A stretch of 55,961 nucleotides of DNA, from positions 1 to 55,961 of the forward strand of contig CAQFOZ010000009.1 of the NCBI GenBank assembly GCA_948788915.1, read 5' to 3'. Below, piece by piece: positions 7,897-17,059 of this stretch (the first letter of the stretch is position 1; each line of letters opens with the position of its first letter). The notes under the pieces were generated by a model that worked only from the letters and a program-made list of their open reading frames with translations, had not been told where the DNA came from and did not search any database. Source of the stretch: an uncultured Muribaculaceae bacterium. Lineage in GTDB: Bacteria > Bacteroidota > Bacteroidia > Bacteroidales > Muribaculaceae. Made by a program: the position numbers and the translations under genes.

Positions 7897-9750
7897 ATGA
7901 AACTTTACCATCATTCGTTGGCAAGATTGCCACTGTTAGTATGTATTTTTATTCTGTCATCCTTCGCTTTAGAAGCCGAATACATTAAAATAGGAAACAT
8001 CTACTATTCTCTCACTTCCGATACCACTGCTGCGGTGTCGCCTCATATAGAGGGGGACTTTCTTGTCGCTGACTACGAAGGCGACATTGTTATTCCCGCT
8101 TCAATTACGACGGATGACGGCAAAACATATTCGGTTACAGCCATCAGCAATAATTCATTCTACAATTGTGACAAACTGACATCGGTATCAATGCCCAACA
8201 CCATAACTCTCATTGCAGACTATGCATTCATGAATTGCCCTGGCATAAAGTCTTTGATTCTTCCCGAATCTGTAGAAGTTATTGGCATTGGAGCATTCTT
8301 TAATGTTCCTCTCAGGCAGTTAAATCTGCCAAAAGCATGCACACACCTTGCGATCAATAAGGATACTAATTCAAAAAGCTCTAATGCCGGCATGGCTCTC
8401 CAAGGATTATATGACCTTGAAAATATAACCGTTTCAGACGGAAACGAAATGTTTTCCGCTCAGGACGGCATGTTGGTAAGCAAAGACAAAACAATTCTTT
8501 ATTGGTATCCCGAGGCCCGGGCAGGCTCTTTCTCTATCCCTGAAAATATTAAAACCATTGGTGACTGTGCGTTTCTACGTACTGATTTGAAGGAACTTAC
8601 AATTTCTTCATCTGTCGAAACTCTTGCAACAAGCGCATTTGGATCCGCCAATTTTGAGAAACTTACATTTGCAGGACATACTGATGCAGGTGTTCTGACA
8701 ATCAGGAATATTTATTGGTCAACACGCAATCCAGAATTAGGGAGAAACATCAAGAACATTACTATAGCCAGAAACATATCAGGTGAATATTCCAATCTTT
8801 CAACCGAACAACCACTAAATGTCACGATAAACACAGGATTTGATTATAACGACTCAAGTTCAGCAAAGTTTTTAAAATCAATCAATCCATGCACGGCAGA
8901 GTACTTTGGTAACAGCACAGGAGGAGGCATATATGATGGTGCATATTACTATTATTACGATGATGAGACTGCTCCGACTCTTGCTTTATGGCCCGGTCTC
9001 TCTACTAAAACCACCCCTGAGCTGATGCCAGGATGCAAAAGAATAGGAAACCGTGCGTTCTATCAATGCGCAAATGTAAGGGCCATTAATATTCCCAATT
9101 CCGTGACATCTATTGAAGAATACGCATTTAGCGGAACCATGATTGAATCTATCGAAATAGGAGACAATATAACTTATATAGAAAATAACATTTGCGATAA
9201 CTGTCCTGCACTTAAAGAAATAAAAGTTTATGGAGCGAATATAAATCATGATGCAACATCTTTTTCAATTCCGGAAAGAGCTTTTAGCAATTGCTCTGCC
9301 ATTGAGAACTTATATATTGGCCCAAAGATAAATCAGATCGGATCTTTCATGCTTTCCAAATATAAAGTACAAAACATATACGTATCTACTTCAATACCCC
9401 CTGCTGCTACCACTGCAGCCTGGGGACTGACAAAAACAAATGCGCAAAAATGTACATTGCATGTCCCGACCGGTAGTATTGAGAACTATAAAAACAACAC
9501 ACCTTGTAAGTATTTCAACATTGTTGAATATGATGTATCTGGTGTTGACGAAAGTCTTATAAATTCAGATATCTCAATTTTAATTTATGGAAACAATTTA
9601 AGAATTGACAACGCATCTGAAGACACCTATGTTGAAATATATAATGTCAATGGCCAGAATATTTATCAAGGTTACGAAAATTCCATCCACGTGCCCCAAG
9701 GTATATACATTGTAAAAATCGGCTCATTTATCCGCAAAGTTATTATCTAG
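7897..9750 (+). CDS. BspA-like leucine-rich-repeat secreted protein with sorting-tail-like C-terminus
   Basis: The 617-residue product has a signal peptide (MKLYHHSLARLPLLVCIFILSSFA). Repeats of the BspA/LRR_5 type recur through about residues 85-500, such as AISNNSFYNCDKLTSVSMPNTITLIADYAF split over successive units and RIGNRAFYQCANVRAINIPNSVTSI-like units. A 70-80-residue C-terminal domain ends in EIYNVNGQNIYQ and GIYIVKIGSFIRKVII, resembling Por-secretion (type IX) tails. Such proteins are usually displayed on the surface and bind host or bacterial ligands. A Tyr-rich AYYYYYDDE stretch interrupts the repeats. It is monocistronic. Ligand unknown. Confidence 0.85.
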   Translation: MKLYHHSLARLPLLVCIFILSSFALEAEYIKIGNIYYSLTSDTTAAVSPHIEGDFLVADYEGDIVIPASITTDDGKTYSVTAISNNSFYNCDKLTSVSMPNTITLIADYAFMNCPGIKSLILPESVEVIGIGAFFNVPLRQLNLPKACTHLAINKDTNSKSSNAGMALQGLYDLENITVSDGNEMFSAQDGMLVSKDKTILYWYPEARAGSFSIPENIKTIGDCAFLRTDLKELTISSSVETLATSAFGSANFEKLTFAGHTDAGVLTIRNIYWSTRNPELGRNIKNITIARNISGEYSNLSTEQPLNVTINTGFDYNDSSSAKFLKSINPCTAEYFGNSTGGGIYDGAYYYYYDDETAPTLALWPGLSTKTTPELMPGCKRIGNRAFYQCANVRAINIPNSVTSIEEYAFSGTMIESIEIGDNITYIENNICDNCPALKEIKVYGANINHDATSFSIPERAFSNCSAIENLYIGPKINQIGSFMLSKYKVQNIYVSTSIPPAATTAAWGLTKTNAQKCTLHVPTGSIENYKNNTPCKYFNIVEYDVSGVDESLINSDISILIYGNNLRIDNASEDTYVEIYNVNGQNIYQGYENSIHVPQGIYIVKIGSFIRKVII

Positions 9751-9782
9751 CAAATATTCATTTCCAAAACACATAAAAAGAA

Positions 9783-9824
9783 AACCGCATTCCCGAAAAT
9801 TTAACTAACTCCAGGAATGCGGTT
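9783..9824 (-). terminator. Terminator of the luxS-acyltransferase operon
   Basis: Stem AACCGCATTCC / GGAATGCGGTT. Read on the minus strand it is followed by TTTTCTTTTT, so it serves the minus-strand acyltransferase ending at 9865; it may also stop the convergent LRR gene. Confidence 0.75.
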
Positions 9825-9864
9825 CTGCTATGTCTTATGGCACCTGTATTAAATGAATTTGCAA

Positions 9865-11019
9865 CTATCTATTGAAGATACTCAGTTTGGGCATAGAAAT
9901 ACGGGATTTGGCCTTTCTACACAATGTAAGGGTGCAAAGTGGTATTCCGACTCCGGCTATCGTATACAGAATCCAGAATAGATCATTTGGATAATCATGG
10001 ATAACCATATGACATCCTATCTGTCCGAAATCAAGACCATACCACCAGATTTTAACCAAGCTCACTACTTTAAACGATATTATATGAAAAATAAACACAT
10101 ATAATGTATTCTCCCCTATAAAGATTAACAGATCGCGCAGTTTGCCGTCACGCTTGTCTATATTACCCGATATATAGTTTACAAAAATAAAGCCTGCAAT
10201 ACCGGTAAGAGGAAGTGTTATAAGATCCTGCATTCTGCCTCCGTTATTCATACCGCAAAAATGCATCTTGGCCGAAAAACACAAAAATAAAAAGACCGGC
10301 AACGCTATCCACCATTTTGCAGGTATCTTTTTCTCATAAGACCGGAAAAGCACGCCGGCACCAAAAAAGAATATACCCCACCCCTCTCGCCATCCACCGT
10401 TAGGAATCACAGTAATTTTAAGATTAAACCATATACGGATGGCAGTTAAAGCCACCATTCCGATGCATATAGCAATTACTGCATTGTTACACCTAAGCGA
10501 TGTTTTAGCATGCATTAACTTGCATAATAAAAGAAATACAATACTTGATATCAGCAATCCTCTGAAAAACCAGAATGCACCGGCCATAAATTCGTCATAT
10601 CCATTCATTCCGGTAACTATCATCAGAGCCCTCGCCAATGCCGAGCGAAGAGTGTACGGATATGTCACGCCACCCGTCCAATTGCCATAAGTTTCATTCA
10701 ATATACCAAGTTCAAACCAGACATTATGCAATATAAGGAATACAAAGCTCCATTTGACAAACGGGAAATACAATCCTTTCACGCGCTTTGATATAAATTT
10801 CCAGGGATCATCCAGATATTTATAATTAAAGAAATATCCCGCTGCCATAAAAAATAAAGGCATATGGAAAGTATATATGAAATTGGTCAACAATCCGGGA
10901 GCATCTGCATGACCGATTACCATCAGAATAATTGCGATTCCTTTAGCTATGGCAATTACAGTATTTCTACCGGAACCTGACACTGGAGCCGATACTGAAG
11001 ATGAGACACTATTATTCAC
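9865..11019 (-). CDS. Acyltransferase family 3 membrane protein
   Basis: The 384-residue integral membrane protein has about ten hydrophobic segments. The N-terminal AIAKGIAIILMVIGHAD and FIYTFHMPLFFMAAGYFF are the conserved first and second membrane regions of acyltransferase-3 (OatA/WecH/NodX) proteins, which move acyl groups, often acetyl, onto sugars of surface polymers. It starts with GTG overlapping the luxS stop (GTGA), so it is translationally coupled to luxS. Acceptor unknown. Confidence 0.85.
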   Translation of the reverse strand: MNNSVSSSVSAPVSGSGRNTVIAIAKGIAIILMVIGHADAPGLLTNFIYTFHMPLFFMAAGYFFNYKYLDDPWKFISKRVKGLYFPFVKWSFVFLILHNVWFELGILNETYGNWTGGVTYPYTLRSALARALMIVTGMNGYDEFMAGAFWFFRGLLISSIVFLLLCKLMHAKTSLRCNNAVIAICIGMVALTAIRIWFNLKITVIPNGGWREGWGIFFFGAGVLFRSYEKKIPAKWWIALPVFLFLCFSAKMHFCGMNNGGRMQDLITLPLTGIAGFIFVNYISGNIDKRDGKLRDLLIFIGENTLYVFIFHIISFKVVSLVKIWWYGLDFGQIGCHMVIHDYPNDLFWILYTIAGVGIPLCTLTLCRKAKSRISMPKLSIFNR

Positions 11020-11504
11020 TGCGGATAATTTAAGTTTTCAGATTTAGGATCTTTCAAAACCTCATTCAAATATAGTTCAGCATTCCTCTTCGCTTCCTCA
11101 AGATCCATAAATGAATAATTGCCACAATCCTTAGGTGTCGCACCCGGTACAACTCCCTCAAAATGCGCGACAAACTCCATAGTCTCACGGACAAGCGGTA
11201 AAATATCCTCGCTGGAATAGTCTCCGGATAAAAGTAGATAATTACCCGTACAACATCCCATAGGTCCCCAATACACTATTCTGTCACGCCATGCAGGATG
11301 ATTGCGAAGGAACGTTGCCACAAGATGTTCCATAGCATGAAGCGCATCCGGAGCAAGAGCAGGATCACGATTGGGGCGAGTCATACGTATATCAAAAGTA
11401 GTTATTGTATCACCTTTGGGAGTCGTGTCTTTCCGGGATACAAAAATCCCTCTTTCAAGTCGATTATGGTCAATTGTGAAGCTTGCTATTTTATCCATTT
11501 TCAA
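11016..11504 (-). CDS. luxS: S-ribosylhomocysteine lyase
   Basis: The 162-residue product has the LuxS metal site: HAMEH at 56-60 and Cys127 in PKDCGNYSF, with the catalytic Cys84 in MGCCTGNY. LuxS cleaves S-ribosylhomocysteine to homocysteine and the precursor of autoinducer-2 as part of the activated methyl cycle. Length matches the family. Two in-frame ATGs lie six bases apart (11504 and 11498). The gene is first of a two-gene operon with the acyltransferase and begins downstream of the tsf terminator. Confidence 0.97.
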   Translation of the reverse strand: MKMDKIASFTIDHNRLERGIFVSRKDTTPKGDTITTFDIRMTRPNRDPALAPDALHAMEHLVATFLRNHPAWRDRIVYWGPMGCCTGNYLLLSGDYSSEDILPLVRETMEFVAHFEGVVPGATPKDCGNYSFMDLEEAKRNAELYLNEVLKDPKSENLNYPQ

Positions 11505-11532
11505 TCAATAAATTTGAATTAAACAAATTAAT

Positions 11533-11567
11533 AATAAAAAACCGCAGCCAAGCCGCGGTTTTTTATT
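11533..11567 (-). terminator. Terminator of the rplM-rpsI-rpsB-tsf operon
   Basis: Stem AATAAAAAACCGC / GCGGTTTTTTATT with a 9-nt loop, 25 nt past the tsf stop on the minus strand. The flanking A/T runs make it efficient in that direction. Confidence 0.9.
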
Positions 11568-11591
11568 ATTATACCAAGGGTATTTCCCGGA

Positions 11592-12587
11592 TTAGTCCTG
11601 ATTGAGGTTTACACGTTTGAATTCAACAGCTACAAGACCTTTCTGCTCTTTGTCAAGATACTGGCCGACTGTAAGTGTTGCGTCGCGGTGATACTCTTGC
11701 TCAAGAAGAACATTCTCTTTATAGTACTTGTTAATACGGCCATTAACAATATTGTCAATCATCTGCTGGGGAAGGTTTGCAGCCTTCTTTTCAGCAGCCT
11801 CAGCCATAACCACACGTGCTTTTGCAGCATCTTCCTCTGTAATCCAACCCTTCGTGATATTAGAAGCGATGTGATCATCAGAATCAAAATGGTTAGGATT
11901 GAAACCGGCTTTCTTCAAAGCAGCCTCAACAGCCTTGCGCACCTGCTCGCTTTTTGTTTTTTCAATAGCGACAGTCTTTTCTTCCTCAATAACCTGAGCG
12001 GGAACAGACTCACGGTTTACAGCCACAGGATTCATAGCTGCAACCTGCATGGCCACCTCTTTGCCAACCTCGGCGGAAACACCTTCAAGGTTGAAACCAA
12101 CTATTGTGGCAAGCTTGTTGCCAAGGTGATCGTAAGCTGCTACACTGGGAGCAGAGATACACTCATATGCTCCAAGTTCCATCTTTTCACCGGTTTTGCC
12201 TATCTCGTCTGTGATGTGCTCTTCAATAGAACGACCATCTTCAAGTTTAATAGCCTTGACTTCATCAATAGTCTTTGCCTCAGCCTTGACAGCCGCATCA
12301 AGAATAGTCTTAGTCAAAGCACGGAATGACTCGTTTTTAGCAACGAAGTCTGTCTCACATTTAAGAGCCACAATAGCTGCAAAGTCTCCGTTAACTGCAG
12401 AAAGCACACAGCCTTCTGATGCCTGACGGTCTTCACGTTTAGCGGCAACAGCCTGACCTTTCTTACGTATAATCTCGATTGCAGCCTGAATATCGCCATC
12501 TGTTTCAGCGAGAGCATTCTTGCAATCCATCATACCGGCACCGGTCATGTTGCGCAGTTTCTTTATATCTTCTATGCTTACTGCCAT
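11592..12587 (-). CDS. tsf: Elongation factor Ts
   Basis: The 331-residue product begins MAVSIEDIKKLRNMTGAGMMDCKNAL, the N-terminal UBA-like domain of EF-Ts, followed by core residues KCETDFVA (the TDFVA motif that contacts EF-Tu). It recycles EF-Tu by exchanging GDP. Length is normal for Bacteroidales. It lies 4 nt downstream of rpsB, the conserved gene order. Confidence 0.97.
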   Translation of the reverse strand: MAVSIEDIKKLRNMTGAGMMDCKNALAETDGDIQAAIEIIRKKGQAVAAKREDRQASEGCVLSAVNGDFAAIVALKCETDFVAKNESFRALTKTILDAAVKAEAKTIDEVKAIKLEDGRSIEEHITDEIGKTGEKMELGAYECISAPSVAAYDHLGNKLATIVGFNLEGVSAEVGKEVAMQVAAMNPVAVNRESVPAQVIEEEKTVAIEKTKSEQVRKAVEAALKKAGFNPNHFDSDDHIASNITKGWITEEDAAKARVVMAEAAEKKAANLPQQMIDNIVNGRINKYYKENVLLEQEYHRDATLTVGQYLDKEQKGLVAVEFKRVNLNQD

Positions 12588-12591
12588 AATA

Positions 12592-13428
12592 TTATTCCTT
12601 TACTTCTTCTTTTACTTCCTCTTTTACCTCAACCTCTGCGGCAGCTTCCGCTGGCTGTTCGTTACGGCGAACGCGACGACGTTTGCCAGGTGCGGGAGCT
12701 TCATTTTCATCTTTCTCCTCAGCTGCGTCAGCTTTCTCTACCTTACGCTCCTCAAGACCCTCAGCCATTGCTGCTGTTAGGCTCTCAAGAATCAGATTGA
12801 TGCTGTCTGACGAATCATCGTTGGCAGGGATAACGAAATCTACATTTTCAGGATTTGAGTTTGTGTCGACAATAGCGAATACCGGAATACCAAGACGGTT
12901 GGCTTCTGCCACTGCGATGTGCTCTTTCATTACGTCAACTACAAAAAGAGCAGAGGGAAGACGACCAAGATCCGCGATTGAACCGAGGTTCTTCTCCAAT
13001 TTTGCACGCTGACGTGTAATCTGAAGTTTCTCACGCTTTGAAAGGTTGTCGAATGTACCGTCTTTCTCCATCTTATCGATAGTGGTCATCTTCTTGACAG
13101 CCTTACGGATTGTCGGGAAGTTTGTAAGCATACCACCGGGCCAGCGTTCAATCACGTAAGGCATGTTTACTGATTTTGCTTTGTCGGCGATAACTTCTTT
13201 GGCCTGTTTTTTAGTTGCTACAAAGAGCACTTTTTTTCCGCTTTTTGCAATCTGCTTCAAAGCGTTTGCAGCATCCTCAAGCTTAGCTGCAGTTTTATAG
13301 AGGTCTATGATGTGGATACCATTGCGCTCCATAAAGATATAAGGAGCCATTGCAGGATTCCATTTACGTTTAAGGTGACCGAAATGACATCCTGCTTTGA
13401 GGAGTTGGTCGAATGTTGGTGTTGCCAT
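12592..13428 (-). CDS. rpsB: 30S ribosomal protein S2
   Basis: The 278-residue product opens TFDQLLKAGCHFGHLKRKWNP, characteristic of S2, and contains GRLPSALFVVD and IPVFAIVDTNSNP. After about residue 225 it carries a low-complexity acidic/basic tail ending in repeated VKEE units, common in Bacteroidetes S2. It is co-transcribed with rplM, rpsI and tsf. A 92-nt gap to rpsI may hold an internal promoter. Confidence 0.97.
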   Translation of the reverse strand: MATPTFDQLLKAGCHFGHLKRKWNPAMAPYIFMERNGIHIIDLYKTAAKLEDAANALKQIAKSGKKVLFVATKKQAKEVIADKAKSVNMPYVIERWPGGMLTNFPTIRKAVKKMTTIDKMEKDGTFDNLSKREKLQITRQRAKLEKNLGSIADLGRLPSALFVVDVMKEHIAVAEANRLGIPVFAIVDTNSNPENVDFVIPANDDSSDSINLILESLTAAMAEGLEERKVEKADAAEEKDENEAPAPGKRRRVRRNEQPAEAAAEVEVKEEVKEEVKE

Positions 13429-13520
13429 TTTATTAAAATTTGTTTACGTTCTTTGATTTCAACCCGGCAGTAGGGATTTGAGCCATCTGACGGATTTAGA
13501 TACTAAACACTGGATATACA

Positions 13521-13907
13521 TTAACGTTTTGAGAACTGGAAGCGCTTGCGAGCCTTTGGACGTCCCGGTTTCTTACGCTCTACAGCACGCGGGTCGCGTG
13601 TCATGAAGCCCTCTGCGCGGAGTGCAGGTTTGTCCTCGGGATTGATCTTTACCAGTGCACGGGCAATAGCAAGACGAAGAGCCTCTGATTGTCCTTTGTA
13701 ACCGCCACCATTGAGATGAGCCACAATATCGTATTTCTCTACGCAATCAAGAGTTGCAAGCGGCTGTTTTACAATATACTGAAGAATTGAAGAGGGGAAG
13801 TATACGTCGAGAGGACGTTTGTCGATAACTATTTTACCGGTACCCTCGGTGAGATAAACTCGAGCTACGGCGGCTTTACGGCGGCCAATTGCATTTACTT
13901 TTTCCAT
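13521..13907 (-). CDS. rpsI: 30S ribosomal protein S9
   Basis: The 128-residue product begins MEKVNAIGRRKAAVARVYL and ends with the conserved basic tail GRPKARKRFQFSKR that reaches the ribosomal P site. Length is normal. It starts 6 nt downstream of rplM, the universal rplM-rpsI pairing. Confidence 0.98.
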   Translation of the reverse strand: MEKVNAIGRRKAAVARVYLTEGTGKIVIDKRPLDVYFPSSILQYIVKQPLATLDCVEKYDIVAHLNGGGYKGQSEALRLAIARALVKINPEDKPALRAEGFMTRDPRAVERKKPGRPKARKRFQFSKR

Positions 13908-13913
13908 CTTCTT

Positions 13914-14396
13914 TTAAAATTTCATTTTGTTGATGTCAATAACTGTTGCGTTAACATCGGCGAAAGGATGCTCCGCGCCGTTGTAAACATGAAGGTTGCG
14001 AAGCTGAGCTGCGCCAAGTTTTGTTTTGGGAAGCATACCTTTCACAACTTTAATAAAGAGAGGATGTGCACCTGCCTTAACGGTTGCCTTCTTTGACTTA
14101 GCCATCAAGTCTGCGGGTGTAAACACACGCTGTCCACCGGGATAGCCCGTATAACGCAAATACTGACGTTTTGTCATCTTATCACCATTCATTACAACTT
14201 TGTCTGCATTGATAACAATTACATTGTCACCGCAGTCCATATTGGGTGTAAAGTCAGGCTTGTTTTTGCCACGAAGAATTTTGGCAACTACTGAGCAAAG
14301 ACGGCCAAGCACTTGGTCGGTCGCATCGATCACCACCCAATTTTTCACGATTGTCTCCGGGGTGGCGGATTTTGTTTTATAGCTTAAAGTATCCAC
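13914..14396 (-). CDS. rplM: 50S ribosomal protein L13
   Basis: The 160-residue product contains WVVIDATDQVLGRLCSVVAKILRGK and GDNVIVINADKVVMNG, the L13 signatures. The N-terminal MDTLSYKTKSATPETI is the usual Bacteroidales form. It is the first gene of the rplM-rpsI-rpsB-tsf operon and is preceded by a structured leader, a possible autoregulatory site. Confidence 0.98.
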   Translation of the reverse strand: MDTLSYKTKSATPETIVKNWVVIDATDQVLGRLCSVVAKILRGKNKPDFTPNMDCGDNVIVINADKVVMNGDKMTKRQYLRYTGYPGGQRVFTPADLMAKSKKATVKAGAHPLFIKVVKGMLPKTKLGAAQLRNLHVYNGAEHPFADVNATVIDINKMKF

Positions 14397-14500
14397 TTTA
14401 AATTTTAATTTTAATTAATTCATAAACGCCACAGAAACAAAACGTTGGTCGGCCAAAACCAGCGATTCCGTTTCCCGTGGAAATTATTTTTGGATAAAAT
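14397..14500 (-). promoter_or_regulatory. Structured rplM leader (candidate ribosomal-protein leader)
   Basis: On the minus strand an outer stem (CCACGGGAAA against TTTCTGTGG) encloses an inner hairpin made by CTGGTTTTGG and CCGACCAA. It lies between the -7 box at 14508 and the rplM ATG. Ribosomal-protein operons often carry such leaders bound by one of their own products; I believe L13 leaders are known in Bacteroidia but cannot check. Confidence 0.5.
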
Positions 14501-14507
14501 CGGCTCG

Positions 14508-14515
14508 CAAAATTA
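14508..14515 (-). promoter_or_regulatory. -7 box of the rplM operon promoter
   Basis: On the minus strand TAATTTTG fits TAnnTTTG, about 110 nt before the rplM start. Confidence 0.5.
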
Positions 14516-14611
14516 CAAAAAAAATTACTAACTACAAAACTGTTAGTAATTTATTTCTCAATTATTTTCACCAATATGAGTAAGAAAGGGTATAAAGCCC
14601 CTCAGTTGGAG

Positions 14612-16468
14612 TTACTCATAAACGGGGACAACATCTTTGTATATGCTGGGACCTCCGAAAAGACGGCGGTAGAGAATTTTCTCGTCAGCATTCATCTGGT
14701 TTATCTTTCTTGCGGGATCAGAAATATCACTGCGGCGGAAGTAGGGATAGATGTTATTTTCTTCTGAAATCTTCTCCAATCTCTTCCGCATTTTCTTCAC
14801 AAGCTTGGGATACTTTGCAGACAAATCCACCATCTCTGTCGGATCCTCCTTCATGTTATACAGGCGCCACGGCATATCCTCATCCGTAAGACCGGCTTCA
14901 TCTCCAAAGAGATTCATCGGAAACTGCTTGGTGAGTTTCCATCCATCTTTGTACAAAGCACGCGACGAATACACAAAGAAATATTGTTCATTATTCCTTT
15001 CAGGCGCATCAGCATCAGCAAAGGCATAACAGAGGGAATTTCCCTGAAGTGGCTTCTGGTCAATATTACGTATCTTTCCCGGCATTTCAATCCCTATCAT
15101 CTCCAATGTGGTTGGCATGACATCCACCAAATGACAGAATTGCTCCCTTATTCCATGCTGAAGCTTATTACCATAAGTGATTACAAGGGGATTACGAGTC
15201 CCACCTTCTGATTCTGCGAATCCCTTCCAATTGCGATATGGCGTGTTGAGTGCCTGACTCCAGCCCAATGGGAGCGTGCAGTTGTCACCTTCCGGGCGAC
15301 CAATCCAGTCAAAATGATCGAGCATGAATCGCAATCTTCCTTCGTCGGTTGCGGGATATTCTTTCGGCATGGACTTCACGAGATCGCCATACATATGACC
15401 TTTTTTCTCTGCACCGTTATCTCCAATAATCAGCATTACAATTGTATTGTCCGCCTCACCTATCTCCTGAAGATGATTTAGAAGACGACCTATCTCATAA
15501 TCGGCATAAGTGGTGAATCCCGCATAAGCCTCCATCAATCGGGCACAGACCTTACGCTGGTCACCAGTAAGATCTTTCCATGCCGGAATATGGCTTTCTC
15601 TTGGAGGCAACACCGCATTTGCCGGGACAACCCCCAATTCTTTCTGTCGCGCAAACACCTTCTCACGGAACACATCCCAACCCTCATCGAACGCACCTCT
15701 ATAGCGGTTCATCCATTTGGAATCTACCTGAATCGGTGAGTGCGTGGCCTGAGGGGCATAATACATAAAGAAAGGCTTGTCGGGAGCGGCAGCTTTCTGT
15801 CTGTCAATGTTCTGTATAGCGCGATCGGTTATCAGGGCACCTATGTTGCGGCCATCAGGACGCACATAGTTAAGCTCGTCAACAAGCTGAGGATTGTAAT
15901 TATCTGTAGACGAAGCTATATATCCATAGAAGTGCTCAAAACCTTTACCTTGCGGCCAATGGTCGAATGGCCCGGCATCGGAAGCCTCGTAATCGGGGGT
16001 CAAACCATACTTACCCAAAGCGAATGTGTTATATCCGTTGTCGCGGAGCACCTCGGCTATGGTGCCACAGGATGACGGTATCACACCGTCATATCCGGGA
16101 AAACCGGCCCTACGCATCTGATGGGCGAAGTTGCCCATGTGTACCGTATGGTGATTGCGGCCAGTTAGCAACGCCGCACGACTGGGAGCACTGAGCCCTG
16201 TGGTGTGGAAATTAGTAAAGCATACCCCTTTGTTGGCAAGAGAGTCCATAACAGGAGTATCAATCAATCCACCGAAAGCAGAGGCGGTGGCATATCCGAC
16301 ATCATCAAGCAGAATCCACAACACATTTGGGGCACCCTTGGGAGCTATTACAGGTTCCGGGAACCTCTCTTCACAATCTTTCAGATATTTACCGGTATAT
16401 GGATTGGAAGCAAGAACAGGCAGCGCGGTCGCACCGAGTCCAAGCATAAGTTTGAGTTTATTTTGCAT
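14612..16468 (-). CDS. Serine-type arylsulfatase (formylglycine-dependent), S1 family
   Basis: The 618-residue product has a short signal sequence (to about residue 20), LLDDVGYA with metal-binding Asp55-Asp56, and the active-site motif GLSAPSRAALLTGRN in which Ser93 sits where the formylglycine is made (S-x-P-S-R). IIGDNGAEKKG provides the second metal Asp-Asn. Serine-type sulfatases are matured by the radical-SAM anSME enzyme, which is not in this window. It is probably periplasmic and removes sulfate esters. It is quite different from the other two sulfatases here, and follows an HD-hydrolase gene with a 54-nt gap. Confidence 0.93.
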   Translation of the reverse strand: MQNKLKLMLGLGATALPVLASNPYTGKYLKDCEERFPEPVIAPKGAPNVLWILLDDVGYATASAFGGLIDTPVMDSLANKGVCFTNFHTTGLSAPSRAALLTGRNHHTVHMGNFAHQMRRAGFPGYDGVIPSSCGTIAEVLRDNGYNTFALGKYGLTPDYEASDAGPFDHWPQGKGFEHFYGYIASSTDNYNPQLVDELNYVRPDGRNIGALITDRAIQNIDRQKAAAPDKPFFMYYAPQATHSPIQVDSKWMNRYRGAFDEGWDVFREKVFARQKELGVVPANAVLPPRESHIPAWKDLTGDQRKVCARLMEAYAGFTTYADYEIGRLLNHLQEIGEADNTIVMLIIGDNGAEKKGHMYGDLVKSMPKEYPATDEGRLRFMLDHFDWIGRPEGDNCTLPLGWSQALNTPYRNWKGFAESEGGTRNPLVITYGNKLQHGIREQFCHLVDVMPTTLEMIGIEMPGKIRNIDQKPLQGNSLCYAFADADAPERNNEQYFFVYSSRALYKDGWKLTKQFPMNLFGDEAGLTDEDMPWRLYNMKEDPTEMVDLSAKYPKLVKKMRKRLEKISEENNIYPYFRRSDISDPARKINQMNADEKILYRRLFGGPSIYKDVVPVYE

Positions 16469-16522
16469 AGCAGTTAACGTTGTAATTAATTATTAATCAA
16501 TATTATAAAATATTCTAAAAAA

Positions 16523-17059
16523 TCAGCCGAAAAGTTTGTGAAGCTGCATAAATCGTTTCAATGTATCCTCTCCATGTCGGCGCATAGACTCCACCACCTT
16601 GTCAAACGGTTTCTCCCTACGGATATCTCCCGATTTTGAATAAAACTTATCCGCATAGCATATAAGTTTTTCCTCTATCGACAAAGGAAGCATATCCCTT
16701 TGAGGAAGCGGCAGAGACTGACTAATAATATCCTCTACACTTAATCCCGCTCCGGTATGTCGCTCGCAAACTAACGCATGTCTCAACAGCCCCTCTTCTC
16801 CAAGTATTCTGCAACCTTCAACTCCATGGCATATATACGGGAGAGCCCCCTCACAATAAATATCGGGCGCATCACACCGAAAAATGCCTATATCATGAAG
16901 CATAGCCGCCTCGGCTACAAAGTCCATGTCAATTTGCAGACCGCGGCGGCTTATACATTCCATTGCCTTGTCCCTTACCATTTCGCTGTGTATAATCAGC
17001 GTTTCGTAAAGAGGACTTGAAGGCTTATAGTATTTATCTATTATATCAAATGGATTCAT
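16523..17059 (-). CDS. HD-domain hydrolase
   Basis: The 178-residue cytosolic protein has metal-binding residues of the HD superfamily: His24 in IIHSEMV, HD in MLHDIGIF and a later His in CHGVEG. A Tyr-Ala-Asp-Lys segment (CYADKFYSKSG) fits the fifth ligand. HD proteins are phosphohydrolases on nucleotides or related phosphates; the substrate here is unknown. Its start overlaps the ilvE stop by 4 nt (ATGA), so it is translationally coupled to ilvE. Confidence 0.82.
   Translation of the reverse strand: MNPFDIIDKYYKPSSPLYETLIIHSEMVRDKAMECISRRGLQIDMDFVAEAAMLHDIGIFRCDAPDIYCEGALPYICHGVEGCRILGEEGLLRHALVCERHTGAGLSVEDIISQSLPLPQRDMLPLSIEEKLICYADKFYSKSGDIRREKPFDKVVESMRRHGEDTLKRFMQLHKLFG

Noticed and set aside
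11688..12329. 213-codon plus-strand ORF
   Set aside because: Antisense to tsf; its composition is that of a complement of EF-Ts codons.
12598..12640. Short tandem repeat at the rpsB 3' end
   Set aside because: It encodes the normal low-complexity VKEE tail of S2 and needs no separate explanation.
14576..14767. 63-codon plus-strand ORF beginning MSKKGYKAPQLELL
   Set aside because: Most of it is antisense to the sulfatase gene; the first dozen codons resemble openings of short Bacteroidales peptides, but the rest has no independent support.
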